A stretch of DNA of 64,000 nt from Pseudomonas sp. TNT3 (GCF_010095445.2 NZ_WFGV02000013.1:53419-117418); one strand, 5' to 3'; numbered from the stretch's first letter, positions 1 through 11,702 are shown. A program made the numbers and translations. The notes: a model not told the origin generated them from the sequence alone.

Positions 1-442
<442 letters not shown>

Positions 443-1453
443 TCACTCGATCAGTTGAGCCTCTTTGAGCGCGCCGACCGCTGCCAGCCAGCGCGGGTTT
501 TGACGGTATTCAGAGTTGGCATGGGATTGGCCACGCATCCGCGCAATCCGCGGCGAAGGTTTGACCTTCAAGCGTTGCGCGGCAGTCAGGGCAAGTTCGG
601 CGGCGGCGCGATCGTTGCACACCAGGCCCATGTCGCATCCGGCGGTCAGTGCGGCTTCAATTCTGCTCGCCGCGTCGCCGACCACGTGGGCACCGGCCAT
701 GGACAGGTCATCGCTGAAGATCACGCCATCAAATTGCAGCTCGCCGCGCAAAATATCCTGCAACCAGCGCCGAGAGAAACCGGCGGGCTGGGAATCGACT
801 TGCGGGTAGATCACGTGAGCTGGCATGACTGCTGCCAGTTGCTTGCTCAATTTGGCGAATGGCACCAGATCGTTGGCGCGGATTTCGTCGAGGCTGCGCT
901 CATCGTTAGGGATGGCGACGTGGGAATCCGCTTCGGCCCAGCCATGCCCGGGGAAGTGTTTCCCGGTGGCGGCCATACCGGCGCTGTTCATCCCGCGAAT
1001 AAAGGCACCGGCGAGCAGCGCCGCGCGCTCCGGATCACCTTCAAACGAACGGGTGCCCACGACGGCGCTGCGCTGGTAATCCAGGTCCAGCACCGGGGCG
1101 AAACTCAGGTCAAGGCCAACGGCGAGCACTTCGGTGGCCATGATCCAGCCGCACTGCTCGGCCAGGTACTCGGCATTCGGGTTGTCGGCAATGGCGCGCA
1201 TCGCCGGCAATCGCACGAAGCCCTGACGCAGCCGTTGCACGCGCCCGCCCTCCTGGTCCACCGCCAGCAACAGGTCGGGGCGGATGCCGCGGATCGCCGC
1301 ACTCAGCTCGCGGACCTGACGAGGGTGCTCGATGTTGCGGGCGAAAATGATCAGGCCACCCACTTCAGGTTGACGCAGCAACTGGCGATCTTCAGCCGTC
1401 AACCAGGTACCGGCGACGTCCACCATCAACGAGCCTTGCAGGCCAGCAGTCAT
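443..1453 (-). CDS. nagZ: beta-N-acetylhexosaminidase NagZ
   Basis: 336 aa, the usual length of cytosolic NagZ (glycoside hydrolase family 3). It removes the N-acetylglucosamine from GlcNAc-anhydromuropeptides during peptidoglycan recycling and so helps generate the AmpC-inducing signal. Visible signatures are the KHFPGHG loop with the nearby ADSHVAIP segment (His-Asp dyad) and SDDLSMAGA, which contains the catalytic nucleophile Asp. There is no signal peptide. The start ATG at 1453 has an AAGGAA ribosome site. It lies between psrA and the thioinosine phosphorylase gene, the normal Pseudomonas order. Confidence 0.95.
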   Translation of the reverse strand: MTAGLQGSLMVDVAGTWLTAEDRQLLRQPEVGGLIIFARNIEHPRQVRELSAAIRGIRPDLLLAVDQEGGRVQRLRQGFVRLPAMRAIADNPNAEYLAEQCGWIMATEVLAVGLDLSFAPVLDLDYQRSAVVGTRSFEGDPERAALLAGAFIRGMNSAGMAATGKHFPGHGWAEADSHVAIPNDERSLDEIRANDLVPFAKLSKQLAAVMPAHVIYPQVDSQPAGFSRRWLQDILRGELQFDGVIFSDDLSMAGAHVVGDAASRIEAALTAGCDMGLVCNDRAAAELALTAAQRLKVKPSPRIARMRGQSHANSEYRQNPRWLAAVGALKEAQLIE

Positions 1454-1611
1454 AGAGATTCCTTGATAACAGTAAATCCGGCTCGCGCGAATGCGCCGCC
1501 ATGGGCAAGGCCCGGCAGGTCGGCGGTATCAATGGGGAGCGGGTTCAGAACGGGAGTGGGCATGGGCGGCTAGCTTAGCGGATGTCAGCTGCCGCGCCCA
1601 CCCGTGCGCGG

Positions 1612-2319
1612 TTAAACCTTGGCGGCAACCGGCGTCGATTTACTGCGCGGACGCAGTTGCGCAGTGGCCATGGCGGTGTCAGTGACCCCGGTTTCGGCAC
1701 GCATGCCAGCGGCCAGGAACGGAACCATCAGACGCATGACCTGCTCAATGGACGTATTAACGCCGAAGTCGGTCTCGGCAATCGCGCGCAACGCTTTAAT
1801 GCCCGACATGCTGAACGCAGCGGCACCGAGCATGAAGTGCACGCGCCAGAACAGTTCGATCGGCGGGATGCGCGGCGCGGCTTCGTTTACCAGCGTCATG
1901 TAGCGGCGGAACACCTTGCCGTACATGTCTTCCAGATAACGACGCAAGTGGCCCTGGCTTTGACTGAACGCCAACCCGAGTAAGCGCATGAAGATGGAGA
2001 GATCGTTGCCGCTGCGTGGCTGCACCACAAGGGCTTGCTCGACGAGGATTTCCAGCAGCTCTTCAAGCGTGGGCTTGTTCTCAGGCTTGGCCTGGCGTCG
2101 CTCCAGCTCTTTATCGAGGCTCAGGCAGAACGGCCCGAGGAACCGCGAGAAGACGGCTTGAATCAGCGCCTTCTTTGACCCGAAGTGATAGTTCACCGCT
2201 GCCAGATTGACACCGGCCTTGCTGGTGATCAGACGCAATGAGGTTTCAGCGAAACCTTTTTCCGCGAACAACTGCTCGGCTGCATCAAGAATGCGTTCAA
2301 CGGTTTCCGACTGGGCCAT
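1612..2319 (-). CDS. psrA: TetR-family fatty-acid sensor PsrA
   Basis: 235 aa. PsrA represses itself and fadBA and activates rpoS and other genes in pseudomonads; long-chain fatty acids release it. The N-terminal TetR helix-turn-helix (about residues 5-55: ETVERILDAAEQLF..., then GVNLAAVNYHFGSK) is clear, followed by an all-helical ligand domain. The ATG at 2319 is preferred over an in-frame start 18 nt upstream because GGCGGAG lies just before it and the product then starts MAQSETVERIL, as in known PsrA. Two operator-like palindromes lie 16-42 bp upstream of the start. Position next to nagZ and lexA matches P. aeruginosa. Confidence 0.94.
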   Translation of the reverse strand: MAQSETVERILDAAEQLFAEKGFAETSLRLITSKAGVNLAAVNYHFGSKKALIQAVFSRFLGPFCLSLDKELERRQAKPENKPTLEELLEILVEQALVVQPRSGNDLSIFMRLLGLAFSQSQGHLRRYLEDMYGKVFRRYMTLVNEAAPRIPPIELFWRVHFMLGAAAFSMSGIKALRAIAETDFGVNTSIEQVMRLMVPFLAAGMRAETGVTDTAMATAQLRPRSKSTPVAAKV

Positions 2320-2334
2320 GGCTACTCCGCCTGA

Positions 2335-2348
2335 CAAACACTTGTTTG
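2335..2348. promoter_or_regulatory. PsrA operator-like palindrome 1
   Basis: CAAAC-N4-GTTTG, a perfect inverted repeat fitting the reported PsrA consensus (G/C)AAAC-N2-4-GTTT(G/C). It sits directly upstream of psrA and abuts operator 2, fitting autorepression. The match is seen; binding is inferred. Confidence 0.6.
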
Positions 2349-2361
2349 AAACATACGTTTC
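2348..2361. promoter_or_regulatory. PsrA operator-like palindrome 2
   Basis: GAAAC-N4-GTTTC, a second perfect match to the PsrA consensus. It shares its first base with the last base of operator 1, so the centres are 13 bp apart. Confidence 0.65.
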
Positions 2362-2503
2362 AGACTATGTATTGTCAAGCCTGTCGGTTCGTTTTGGGAA
2401 TGGTCAGTCAGCTATTTAACCATACAACGGCAAAGCTTCAATCAGAGGGTAAACCGACCGTCCAGCGGCAGCTAAAAAAACGGGCATTGCCAAGCCCGAT
2501 TCA

Positions 2504-2519
2504 CTGTATATAATCCCAG
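2504..2519. promoter_or_regulatory. LexA box 1 upstream of lexA
   Basis: CTGTATATAATCCCAG, a CTG-N10-CAG SOS box with an AT-rich core. It lies 30 bp before the lexA ATG and indicates LexA autoregulation. Confidence 0.85.
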
Positions 2520-2522
2520 TCA

Positions 2523-2538
2523 CTGTATAAAAAGACAG
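2523..2538. promoter_or_regulatory. LexA box 2 upstream of lexA
   Basis: CTGTATAAAAAGACAG, a second CTG-N10-CAG box only 3 bp after the first and 10 bp before the lexA ATG. Paired boxes are usual at lexA promoters. Confidence 0.88.
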
Positions 2539-2548
2539 AGCGATCAAT

Positions 2549-3157
2549 ATGCTAAAGCTGACGCCACGCCAAGCAGAGATTCTGGCCTTCATCAAACGCT
2601 GCCTCGAAGACAACGGCTACCCGCCGACCCGTGCGGAAATCGCTCAGGAACTGGGTTTCAAATCCCCCAATGCGGCGGAAGAGCACCTCAAGGCGCTGGC
2701 CCGCAAGGGTGCAATCGAAATGACGCCCGGCGCTTCACGGGGTATTCGTATCCCCGGCTTCGAAGCCAAGGCGGACGACTCCACCCTGCCGATCATTGGC
2801 CGGGTTGCTGCCGGTGCGCCGATCCTGGCCCAGCAGCACATCGAAGAGTCCTGCAACATCAACCCTGCCTTCTTCCATCCGCGCGCCGATTACCTGTTGC
2901 GCGTGCATGGCATGAGCATGAAGGACGTCGGTATTTTCGACGGTGACTTGCTGGCGGTCCACACCACCCGCGAAGCCCGCAACGGCCAGATCGTGGTCGC
3001 CCGGATCGGCGACGAAGTGACCGTCAAGCGCTTCAAGCGCGATGGCAGCAAAGTCTGGCTGATTGCCGAAAACCCTGAATTCGCCCCTATCGAAGTCAAC
3101 CTGAAAGATCAGGAACTGGTGATCGAAGGCTTGAGTGTTGGCGTTATTCGCCGCTAA
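2549..3157 (+). CDS. lexA: SOS repressor LexA
   Basis: 202 aa, standard length. An N-terminal winged helix (residues 1-70) is followed by an S24 self-cleaving domain. The Ala88-Gly89 scissile bond lies in RVAAGAP. The catalytic Ser123 (HGMSM) and Lys160 (EVTVKRF) are both present. It represses DNA-damage genes until RecA-stimulated autocleavage. Two LexA boxes lie immediately upstream. The sulA-like gene follows 10 bp after the stop with its own strong AAAGGAGG site, forming the lexA-sulA operon common in pseudomonads. Confidence 0.97.
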   Translation: MLKLTPRQAEILAFIKRCLEDNGYPPTRAEIAQELGFKSPNAAEEHLKALARKGAIEMTPGASRGIRIPGFEAKADDSTLPIIGRVAAGAPILAQQHIEESCNINPAFFHPRADYLLRVHGMSMKDVGIFDGDLLAVHTTREARNGQIVVARIGDEVTVKRFKRDGSKVWLIAENPEFAPIEVNLKDQELVIEGLSVGVIRR

Positions 3158-3167
3158 AGGAGGCTTT

Positions 3168-3641
3168 ATGCAGTTCCCACACACATCACAGCAAGCCCAA
3201 CTGCCGTTGTTCGAGGCGTTCATGGTGCAACCGTTGGCACCGATTCTGAAGGACGTAGTCGAGTCGCCCTGGAGCGCCGAGCCGGAAGTCTTCAGTGAGT
3301 TGTCGTTGCGTGGTGCGGCCGGGAACTGCCTCAACCTTCTCGCGCCGATCCTCAGGGAATTGAGCCAGGATCAGGATGCACGCTGGCTGACCCTGATCGC
3401 CCCGCCCGCCAGCCTGACCCAGGCCTGGTTGCGGGACGCCGGACTCAATCGCGAACGCATCCTGCTGCTGCAACCCCGTGGCACCCAAAGCGCTCAACAA
3501 CTGACCTGTGAAGCGCTTCGACTGGGTCGCAGCCACACCGTTGTCAGCTGGATCAACCCGTTGAATACACCCCAACGGCAACAGTTGATCAGCGCCGCCC
3601 GCATCGGGGACGCACAAAGCCTGAACATTCGATTGGGTTAA
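3168..3641 (+). CDS. sulA: SOS cell-division inhibitor SulA
   Basis: 157 aa, starting MQFPHTSQQ; the ATG at 3168 has a near-perfect AAAGGAGG site overlapping the end of lexA. It belongs to the SulA/RecA-like superfamily. The central stretch WLTLIAPPASLTQAWL and the later RSHTVVSWINPL match the SulA fold that binds FtsZ and blocks Z-ring assembly during DNA damage. Co-transcription with lexA places it under SOS control. It is often annotated only as a hypothetical or SulA-like protein in Pseudomonas (PA3008 type). Confidence 0.88.
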   Translation: MQFPHTSQQAQLPLFEAFMVQPLAPILKDVVESPWSAEPEVFSELSLRGAAGNCLNLLAPILRELSQDQDARWLTLIAPPASLTQAWLRDAGLNRERILLLQPRGTQSAQQLTCEALRLGRSHTVVSWINPLNTPQRQQLISAARIGDAQSLNIRLG

Positions 3642-3673
3642 GCGAGAAAAGCTACGCGCCCGAAACTGCGCGG

Positions 3674-3699
3674 GGCTTCTCCAAAAGGACAGAGAAGCC
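3674..3699. terminator. inverted repeat after sulA, possible weak terminator
   Basis: GGCTTCTC and GAGAAGCC form an 8-bp stem around a 10-nt loop, 33 bp past the sulA stop and before the convergent gene ending at 3731. There is no clear T-run, so termination is uncertain. Confidence 0.3.
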
Positions 3700-3730
3700 G
3701 AATTGAAGGACAGGAAACCGACGGGCGGGA

Positions 3731-3964
3731 TCAGTGCAGAACCCGCGACCCGTCATCTTTCTCGAATTCGCCTTCAACCATGCGCCCGGCCATCTGAACA
3801 CCGACGCTCAACATCGCCTTGGCGACTTCCACGTGCTGACCTTGCAGAAAGGCTTTGGCATCCTCGGAGAAATCCAAAGTAACCAGAGAACCCTCGTCCT
3901 CGGCCCTGCGCAGCTCGATACGGCCGTCTGGTAACTCGACAATTTCTAGAAAGGACGTTGGCAT
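3731..3964 (-). CDS. small conserved hypothetical protein (PA3009-type)
   Basis: 77 aa from the ATG at 3964 (MPTSFLEIVELPDGRIELRR). Longer in-frame starts exist at 4012 and beyond, but the sequence there (TATATAATCC) looks like a promoter -10 and a GTGGAG site precedes 3964. The product is acidic with a short beta-rich N-terminus and a helical SEDAKAFLQGQHVEVAKAML segment, with no signal peptide or membrane helix. It sits between sulA and the DUF6586-like gene, as in other pseudomonads. The function is unknown; I see no motif that would assign one. Confidence 0.75.
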   Translation of the reverse strand: MPTSFLEIVELPDGRIELRRAEDEGSLVTLDFSEDAKAFLQGQHVEVAKAMLSVGVQMAGRMVEGEFEKDDGSRVLH

Positions 3965-4069
3965 AAAAGTCTGTTCTCCACGAAAGGCGGGGATTATATA
4001 GGCATCGGTCATGCTTCGCTCGGGATCTTGACCAGCAGCACTGTTAATTGCGCGCCGGACCCACGGCAA

Positions 4070-4594
4070 TCAGCACTCGTTCAAACCCTCACGAAAACGG
4101 ATCGCCAGACCTTTCAGGTTCTGACGCCAGCTCTCGAGCTCAGCTCGGCTCAGCTCTTGCGGCGCCTCTTCTTCATCCAGGTTAACCGCCAGAATCAGTG
4201 GCTGAGTGACATCGCCCTTGGGCTTGTGCGGAGCACGAGGCGGTTGAAACAAAGCGGCATGGGCGGCTAGTAGTCTGGCCAACCAGGTTTCCGGATTTTG
4301 AGCCAGCTCGACCATCTCGGCCATTTCAGGAATCGCGATTGCTTCAAGCACTTCGCGAGTCAGCAACATTTCCGCGCGTGGCGCATTAGCCTGTGGCAAA
4401 CGATAGAAGCCGGCGATTTCGTGGCATAGCCCCAACAACGCCCCGTACAGGTGAAACAACGCCGATTCGCGCCCGGCCTGAATCAGCGCCAGGGAGTTCA
4501 TTGCCCGCCCCTCTTCGGCTTTGGCCAACGCTTCCAGCGACAGGCCGGCGAAATAGATTTTCTGATTGGTACGGGTATAGAGCTCGTGGGCCAT
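4070..4594 (-). CDS. DUF6586-like conserved hypothetical protein (PA3010-type)
   Basis: 174 aa from the ATG at 4594 (MAHELYTRTNQKIYFAGL). It is mostly alpha-helical and soluble, with a helix-rich first half (LSLEALAKAEEGRAMNSLALIQAGRESALFHLYGALL) and a proline-rich linker (FQPPRAPHKPKG) before a C-terminal helix. The family is a Pseudomonas-conserved uncharacterised one found next to topA. The likely promoter of the next small gene lies within ~100 bp downstream, so the two may be separately transcribed. No enzymatic motif is visible. Confidence 0.72.
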   Translation of the reverse strand: MAHELYTRTNQKIYFAGLSLEALAKAEEGRAMNSLALIQAGRESALFHLYGALLGLCHEIAGFYRLPQANAPRAEMLLTREVLEAIAIPEMAEMVELAQNPETWLARLLAAHAALFQPPRAPHKPKGDVTQPLILAVNLDEEEAPQELSRAELESWRQNLKGLAIRFREGLNEC

Positions 4595-4683
4595 GACGGC
4601 AGCCTCCACAACGAAATAATTGCTTCACGCAGGTCGGACAGTGTCGTGGATCCGCTTCGCTTCCCGCAAGCACAAAACAAAAA

Positions 4684-4717
4684 GGCCGCATGAAAACCCG
4701 AGGTTTGTCATGCGGCC
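4684..4717 (-). terminator. Rho-independent terminator of topA
   Basis: Read on the minus strand, a GGCCGCATGA stem pairs with TCATGCGGCC around a short loop and is followed by TTTTTGTTTTG. It lies ~90 bp past the topA stop. Confidence 0.8.
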
Positions 4718-4739
4718 TTGCTGTATCAACAGAGCTATT

Positions 4740-4783
4740 GTGGCGAGGGAGCTTGCTCCCGCTGGCCGACGAAGTCGGCCCCT
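4740..4783. repeat. solitary REP-like element
   Basis: Contains GGCGAGGGAGCTTGCTCCC followed by a GGCCGAC/GTCGGCC hairpin. The same family forms the paired element at 22851-22982. It sits between the topA stop and its terminator. Confidence 0.55.
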
Positions 4784-4807
4784 CTAAACCCTTCTATTAC
4801 CGCCGGC

Positions 4808-7438
4808 TCAAGCCTTGACCTTAGCCGGACGCTTGTCTTCCACAGTCCACTTGCCGCCGTCGTAATACGCTTTCCAGCCAGTCGGCTTGCCGTCGACTTC
4901 TGTCTGAACGTATTGCTCCTTGGTTTTGCGGCTGTAACGAATCACTGCCGGCAAGCCGTCCGGATCCTTCTGCGGCGCTTCACACAGGAAGTGATACTTA
5001 GGATCGATCTCGTCCTTGTGCGGGACAATTTCCATCACCAGCGGAGCGCGGGTCTCGCGGTTTTTCGGAAACTGACTGGCAGCCAGGAACAGGCCGGACG
5101 CACCGTCGCGCAGGATGTAGGTGTCGTTGACCTTTTCGCATTTCAGCTCAGGCATCTTCACCGGGTCCATCTTCGGCGGCGCCGCATCACCGCTTTTCAG
5201 CAGCTTACGGGTGTTCTTGCACGTCGCGTTGGTGCAACCGAAGAACTTGCCGAAACGGCCGGTCTTGAGTTGCATCTCGCTGCCGCACTTGTCGCATTCC
5301 AGGCTCGGACCTTCGTAGCCCTTGATGCGGTAAGTGCCCTCCTCGATCTCGTAGCCATCGCAATCCGGGTTGTTACCGCAGATGTGCAACTTGCGCTTCT
5401 CGTCGAGCAGGTAAGCGTCCATCGCCGTACTGCAGATCGGGCAGCGATGCTTGCCACGCAGTACCAGCGACTCCGACTCACCCTCGTCGTCCGCGGCGAT
5501 TTCATCGCCCGGCACCAGATTGACAGTGGCCTTGCAGCGCTCTTTCGGCGGCAGGCTGTAACCCGAGCAGCCGAGGAACACACCGGTCGATGCCGTACGA
5601 ATCTGCATCGGACGACCGCACACCACGCATGGAATGTCAGTCATCACCGGCTGGTTGGCGCGCATCCCGCCTTCGGCGCTTTCAGCAACTTCGAGTTTCT
5701 TCTTGAAGTCACCGTAGAACTCGTCCAGCACGTTTTTCCAGTCGCGTTCGCCCTGGGCCACGTCGTCGAGGTTCTCTTCCATGCCGGCGGTGAAGCCGTA
5801 GTCCATCAGGTTGGAGAAGCTCTCGGACAGACGCTCGGTGACGATGTCACCCATCTTTTCCGAATAGAAACGACGGTTATGCAGCGCAACGTAGCCACGG
5901 TCCTGGATGGTCGAAATGATTGCCGCATAAGTCGAAGGACGACCGATACCGCGCTTTTCCATTTCTTTAACCAGGCTCGCTTCCGAGTAACGCGCCGGCG
6001 GCTTGGTGAAGTGCTGGGTCGGATCAAGCTTGATCAGCTTCATCGCATCGCCCTGAGCCATGTCCGGCAACACATCGTCGTCGCCTGGCTTGGCGATTTG
6101 CGGCATGACGCGGGTGTAACCGTCGAACTTCAGGATACGGCCCTTGGCGCGCAGCTCGAAGTCGCCTGCACCCACGGTGACCGTGGTCGACAGGTATTGG
6201 GCCGGCAGCATCTGGCAAGCGAGGAACTGGCGCCAGATCAGCTCGTAGAGGCGCTCTGCATCACGCTCCATGCCCGTCAGCTTGCTTGGCTCGGTGTTGG
6301 CGTCGGACGGACGAATCGCTTCGTGAGCCTCTTGTGCGCCTTCCTTGCTGCTGTAGACGTTCGGATTTTCCGGCAGGTACTTCTTGCCGAACTCGCTCTC
6401 GATATAGGTACGCGCCATCGTCACGGCATCGGCCGAGAGATTGGTGGAGTCGGTACGCATGTAAGTGATGTAGCCGGCTTCGTACAAACGCTGGGCCATC
6501 ATCATGGTTTTCTTCACGCCGAAGCCCAGGCGGTTGCTCGCAGCCTGCTGCAGGGTCGAGGTGATAAACGGTGCGGACGGCTTGCTGCTGGTCGGCTTGT
6601 CTTCACGCTTGGCGATGCTGTAGCTGGACGCCTTGAGCTTCTCCAGCGCGGCCATGGCCTGGGTTTCGTTGAGCGGCTTGAAGGCTTCGCCTTTCTCGCG
6701 GGCCACGTCAAAGCGCACGGTTGCGCCTTTGGCGGTGCCGAGGTCAGCGTGGATTTCCCAGTATTCTTCCGGGTTGAACGCACGAATCTCGCGCTCACGC
6801 TCGACCACCAGCTTCACAGCCACCGATTGCACACGACCGGCAGACAGGCCACGGGCGATTTTCGCCCACAGCAGCGGCGAAACCATGTAACCCACGACGC
6901 GATCGAGGAAACGACGCGCCTGCTGGGCGTTTACACGGTCGATGTCCAGCTCGCCCGGCTTGGAGAAGGCTTCCTGAATCGCCTTCTTGGTAATTTCGTT
7001 GAACACCACGCGCTTGTAGCGGCTGTCATCACCACCGATGGCTTCGCGCAGGTGCCAGGCAATGGCTTCCCCCTCGCGATCCAAGTCGGTTGCGAGATAG
7101 ATGGTGTCAGCATCTTTGGCGAGCCGGCGCAGCTCTTCGATGACCTTTTCCTTGCCCGGGAGGATCTCGTACTTGGCTTTCCAGCCATGTTCGGGATCGA
7201 CGCCCATGCGCGAGACCAGTTGCTTGCGCGACTTCTCTTTCGGCGTGAGCACCGGACCTTCGCCCGCGGCGGCCTTGCCGCGCTTGGCGGCTGGCTCTTT
7301 GCTGGCGCTAGCCGAACCGCTGGTGGGCAGGTCTCGGATATGGCCGATACTCGACTTCACCACGTATTGGTTACCCAGATACTTGTTGATGGTCTTGGCC
7401 TTAGCCGGGGATTCCACAATGACCAGCGATTTGCCCAT
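4808..7438 (-). CDS. topA: DNA topoisomerase I
   Basis: 876 aa, usual length for type IA topoisomerase, which relaxes negative supercoils via a tyrosyl-DNA intermediate. The N-terminal TOPRIM domain begins [17 protein letters not shown] and includes the acidic [11 protein letters not shown] metal site. The active-site segment [13 protein letters not shown] carries the catalytic Tyr. The C-terminus has several Cys4 zinc ribbons ([24 protein letters not shown] with CTNATC). An [14 protein letters not shown] insert near residue 50 is a low-complexity linker. Its terminator is at 4684-4717. A long open frame opposite this gene (4718-7456 plus strand) is a high-GC shadow. Confidence 0.98.
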   Translation of the reverse strand: MGKSLVIVESPAKAKTINKYLGNQYVVKSSIGHIRDLPTSGSASASKEPAAKRGKAAAGEGPVLTPKEKSRKQLVSRMGVDPEHGWKAKYEILPGKEKVIEELRRLAKDADTIYLATDLDREGEAIAWHLREAIGGDDSRYKRVVFNEITKKAIQEAFSKPGELDIDRVNAQQARRFLDRVVGYMVSPLLWAKIARGLSAGRVQSVAVKLVVEREREIRAFNPEEYWEIHADLGTAKGATVRFDVAREKGEAFKPLNETQAMAALEKLKASSYSIAKREDKPTSSKPSAPFITSTLQQAASNRLGFGVKKTMMMAQRLYEAGYITYMRTDSTNLSADAVTMARTYIESEFGKKYLPENPNVYSSKEGAQEAHEAIRPSDANTEPSKLTGMERDAERLYELIWRQFLACQMLPAQYLSTTVTVGAGDFELRAKGRILKFDGYTRVMPQIAKPGDDDVLPDMAQGDAMKLIKLDPTQHFTKPPARYSEASLVKEMEKRGIGRPSTYAAIISTIQDRGYVALHNRRFYSEKMGDIVTERLSESFSNLMDYGFTAGMEENLDDVAQGERDWKNVLDEFYGDFKKKLEVAESAEGGMRANQPVMTDIPCVVCGRPMQIRTASTGVFLGCSGYSLPPKERCKATVNLVPGDEIAADDEGESESLVLRGKHRCPICSTAMDAYLLDEKRKLHICGNNPDCDGYEIEEGTYRIKGYEGPSLECDKCGSEMQLKTGRFGKFFGCTNATCKNTRKLLKSGDAAPPKMDPVKMPELKCEKVNDTYILRDGASGLFLAASQFPKNRETRAPLVMEIVPHKDEIDPKYHFLCEAPQKDPDGLPAVIRYSRKTKEQYVQTEVDGKPTGWKAYYDGGKWTVEDKRPAKVKA

Positions 7439-7552
7439 GGATCAGAAAATTCCTGAATTCTAGAAGTGAAAGGCGGTTGGCGCCTGACGCGGCACCGCTA
7501 TATATAGTGGCTACAAGATGAGGTCAAGCGCAGGGTTCTGCGCGCACTCGGC

Positions 7553-7789
7553 TTATGGCTTGGAAAAAACGCTCGGTTCGGCTTGCACCAAAGCAAAGCG
7601 TGGCACCTGTTCGCCGTCAACCTCGACCGACTCCAGGAACATGCTCAAGGGACGCACCCAAAAGCCGTAATCGCCATACAGGGCTTGGTAGAAGACCACT
7701 TCTTCTTCGGTTTCCGAATGCCGCGCAATGCTGAATACGCGGTACTGCGGACCTTTGTAATGCTGGTAGAGCCCAGGTGATATCGACAT
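7553..7789 (-). CDS. DUF1653 family protein
   Basis: 78 aa from the ATG at 7789 (MSISPGLYQHYKGPQYRVFSIARH); a TTG 18 nt earlier is also in frame but has a poorer site. The compact beta-rich domain with YKGPxYRV, VFYQALYGDYGFWVRPLSMFLE and a PRF near the end matches DUF1653, a small widespread domain of unknown function. It is located between topA and fadA, where the P. aeruginosa genome also has a small gene. Confidence 0.82.
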   Translation of the reverse strand: MSISPGLYQHYKGPQYRVFSIARHSETEEEVVFYQALYGDYGFWVRPLSMFLESVEVDGEQVPRFALVQAEPSVFSKP

Positions 7790-7839
7790 GGTTTGGCCCT
7801 CGCACAAATCTTTTCAAAAATAAAATAAAAAAAATTCAG

Positions 7840-7869
7840 AAAAACAAAAACCGGGGCACTTGGCCCCGG
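7840..7869 (-). terminator. terminator of the fadBA operon
   Basis: On the minus strand GCCCCGG hairpins directly into a long T-rich tract (the A-run at 7840-7850 on plus). It is ~20 bp past the fadA stop. Confidence 0.8.
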
Positions 7870-7887
7870 CTTCCATCAACGAAATGC

Positions 7888-9069
<1,182 letters not shown>

Positions 9070-9095
9070 TCACTCTCGCTCAAAAGTTGGGACGC

Positions 9096-11243
9096 TTAAC
9101 CGAAGAACCGTTGGCCGGTTTTGGCCATTTCACGCAGTTTTGCGGTCGGGTGGTACAGCGCGCCCAAATCAGCGTACTGGTCAGCCAGGGCAACGAACTC
9201 TGCAACACCGACCGAGTCGATGTAGCGCAGCGCACCGCCACGGAATGGAGGGAAACCAATACCGTAAACCAGACCCATGTCGGCTTCGGCAGCGGTTTCG
9301 ACGATGCCGTCTTCCAGGCAACGTACGGTTTCCAGGCACAGCGGGATCATCATCCAGTTGATGATGTCTTCGTCAGTGACATCGCGCTGCTCGTAAACGA
9401 TCGGCTTGAGCACTTCGAGTACCGACGGATCGGCGACTTTCTTCTGCTTGCCCTTCTTGTCGGTCTCGTAGGCGTAGAAGCCCTTGCCGTTCTTCTGGCC
9501 CAGGCGCTTGGCTTCGTAGAGAACGTCGATCGCCGAACGACGGTCGTCTTTCATGCGGTCCGGGAAACCTTCAGCCATCACGTCACGACCGTGGTGTCCG
9601 GTGTCGATGCCGACCACGTCCATCAGGTAGGCCGGGCCCATCGGCCAGCCGAATTTTTCCATGACCTTGTCGATACGGACGAAGTCCACACCGGCGCTGA
9701 CCAGCTTGGCGAAACCGCCGAAGTACGGGAACAGAACACGGTTGACCAGGAAGCCCGGGCAGTCGTTGACGACGATCGGGTTCTTGCCCATTTTCTTGGC
9801 GTAGGCAACGGTGGTGGCAACGGCCAGCTCGCTGGACTTCTCGCCACGAATCACTTCAACCAGCGGCATCATGTGCACAGGGTTGAAGAAGTGCATGCCA
9901 ACGAAGTTTTCCGGACGCTTGAGGGCTTTGGCCAGCAAGGTGATGGAAATGGTCGAGGTGTTGGACGCGAGGATGGTGTCCTCTTTGACCTTGTCTTCGA
10001 CTTCAGCCAGAACAGCCTGCTTGACCTTAGGGTTCTCGACGACCGCTTCAACCACCAGATCCACGTGACCGAAATCACCGTAGGACAGGGTAGGACGAAT
10101 ACCGTTAAGGACTTCAGCCATTTTCGCAGCGGTCATACGACCCTTGTCAACGCGGCTCACCAGCAGCTTGGCGGCTTCAGCCAGACCTTGCTCGATGCCG
10201 TGCTCGTTGATGTCCTTCATCAGGATCGGCGTACCTTTGGAAGCCGACTGATAAGCGATACCGCCACCCATGATGCCGGCGCCCAATACGGCAGCCTGCT
10301 TCACGTCTTTGGCGATTTCGTCGTAGGCCTTGGCCTTTTTCTTCAGTTCCTGATCGTTCAGGAACAGACCGATCAAGCTCTGCGCAGCAGAGGTCTTGGC
10401 CAGTTTGACGAAGCCAGCCGCTTCGACTTCCAGTGCCTTGTCGCGACCGAAGTTCGCGGCTTTCTGGATCGTCTTGATCGCTTCGACTGGCGCTGGGTAG
10501 TTCGGGCCAGCCTGACCGGCGACGAAACCTTTGGCGGTTTCGAAAGCCATCATTTGTTCGATCGCGTTCAGCTTGAGTTTCTCAAGCTTCGGTTGACGTT
10601 TGGCCTTGTAGTCAAACTCACCGGAGATGGCGCGCTTGATCAGTTCCAGGGCAGCTTCCTGCAGCTTCTCAGGGGCAACCACTGCGTCCACGGCGCCGAC
10701 TTTCAGCGCGTCTTCAGGACGGTTTTCCTTGCCGGCGGCAATCCACTCGATGGCATTATCGGCACCGATCAGACGCGGCAGACGCACAGTACCGCCAAAG
10801 CCCGGGTAGATGCCCAGTTTGACTTCCGGCAGACCGATCTTGGCCTTGGTGGACATGACGCGGTAGTCCGCCGCCAGGCACATTTCCAGACCGCCACCCA
10901 GTGCGATGCCGTTGATCGCGGCCACAGTCGGGACGTTGAGGTCTTCGAAATCGCTGAAAATCTTGTTGGCTTCGAGGTTGCCAGCAACAAGCTCTGCATC
11001 AGGCAGCTTGAAGTTCTCGACAAATTCGGTGATGTCGGCGCCGACGATGAAAACGTCCTTGCCGCTGCTGACGATCACACCCTTGATCGAAGCATCTGCC
11101 TTGATGGTGTCTACGGCCTGACGCAGTTCGTTCAGGGTTAGACGGTTGAACTTGTTGACGGACTCACCCTTGAGGTCGAACTTCAGTTCGACGATGCCAC
11201 TTTCAAGAGCCTTAACCGTGATGGCTTTACCTTCGTAAATCAT
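9096..11243 (-). CDS. fadB: fatty-acid oxidation complex subunit alpha FadB
   Basis: 715 aa from the ATG at 11243 ([10 protein letters not shown]), with GGAG nine bases upstream; a TTG just before is ignored. The N-terminal enoyl-CoA hydratase/isomerase domain (about 1-190) includes the [13 protein letters not shown] oxyanion-hole segment. The 3-hydroxyacyl-CoA dehydrogenase domain follows, with its Rossmann motif [12 protein letters not shown] near residue 320 and the HFFNPV segment containing the catalytic His. It forms an alpha2beta2 complex with FadA. A PsrA-like half-match lies ~240 bp upstream. Confidence 0.97.
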   Translation of the reverse strand: MIYEGKAITVKALESGIVELKFDLKGESVNKFNRLTLNELRQAVDTIKADASIKGVIVSSGKDVFIVGADITEFVENFKLPDAELVAGNLEANKIFSDFEDLNVPTVAAINGIALGGGLEMCLAADYRVMSTKAKIGLPEVKLGIYPGFGGTVRLPRLIGADNAIEWIAAGKENRPEDALKVGAVDAVVAPEKLQEAALELIKRAISGEFDYKAKRQPKLEKLKLNAIEQMMAFETAKGFVAGQAGPNYPAPVEAIKTIQKAANFGRDKALEVEAAGFVKLAKTSAAQSLIGLFLNDQELKKKAKAYDEIAKDVKQAAVLGAGIMGGGIAYQSASKGTPILMKDINEHGIEQGLAEAAKLLVSRVDKGRMTAAKMAEVLNGIRPTLSYGDFGHVDLVVEAVVENPKVKQAVLAEVEDKVKEDTILASNTSTISITLLAKALKRPENFVGMHFFNPVHMMPLVEVIRGEKSSELAVATTVAYAKKMGKNPIVVNDCPGFLVNRVLFPYFGGFAKLVSAGVDFVRIDKVMEKFGWPMGPAYLMDVVGIDTGHHGRDVMAEGFPDRMKDDRRSAIDVLYEAKRLGQKNGKGFYAYETDKKGKQKKVADPSVLEVLKPIVYEQRDVTDEDIINWMMIPLCLETVRCLEDGIVETAAEADMGLVYGIGFPPFRGGALRYIDSVGVAEFVALADQYADLGALYHPTAKLREMAKTGQRFFG

Positions 11244-11478
11244 CAACTGATCTCCACGATATGGAAGCTGAACAGTACACGTCGGACGCAGGCGGATGGC
11301 TGGGCAGGACGATCATCGTCAATGCTACGCCAATCCACCCGACACACCCGCCAACGCGATAGTCGGGATTCTGTAGGAGCGATCTGCAATGCAAACGCTC
11401 AATTCATACGCCCGTTTGATTTGGGTACGTCACCTTCACGGAATTTCAGACAATTGTCAATCGCCCAAAATACGGGTT

Positions 11479-11492
11479 GAAACGCGACTTTG
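11479..11492. promoter_or_regulatory. possible PsrA site upstream of fadBA
   Basis: GAAAC-N4-CTTTG matches the PsrA consensus at all but one defined base. fadBA is an established PsrA target in P. aeruginosa. The site is ~235 bp before the fadB ATG, so it is tentative. Confidence 0.35.
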
Positions 11493-11702
11493 TGGTCATT
11501 TCCGTGACGCGAAGATCTTCAACACGCGGGTGCATGCGAAGCCATTCATAGGATCAATAGTTAGAAAAGTCGCCCTAATTCGCAGCAGCCTTTGTTTAAA
11601 AGGCTACGCTGGCGGGACGTGGAAGAAAAAATATCAACGCATTGGCGAATGCCCGGCGTAAGATCAGCCCACACCGTTTTCCGGCCTGCCTGGCCAACCC
11701 GG

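Noticed and set aside
4718..7456. Very long open frame on plus (912 codons) opposite topA
   Set aside because: It is the complementary shadow of topA in high-GC sequence; His/Arg-rich product with no recognisable domain, while the minus strand encodes an unmistakable topoisomerase.
9087..11141. Long plus-strand frame (684 codons) opposite fadB
   Set aside because: Shadow of fadB; composition is typical of antisense translation of a conserved high-GC gene.
11389..11661. 90-codon plus-strand frame upstream of the orphan terminator
   Set aside because: No ribosome site, no conserved features; a non-coding transcript explains the terminator equally well.
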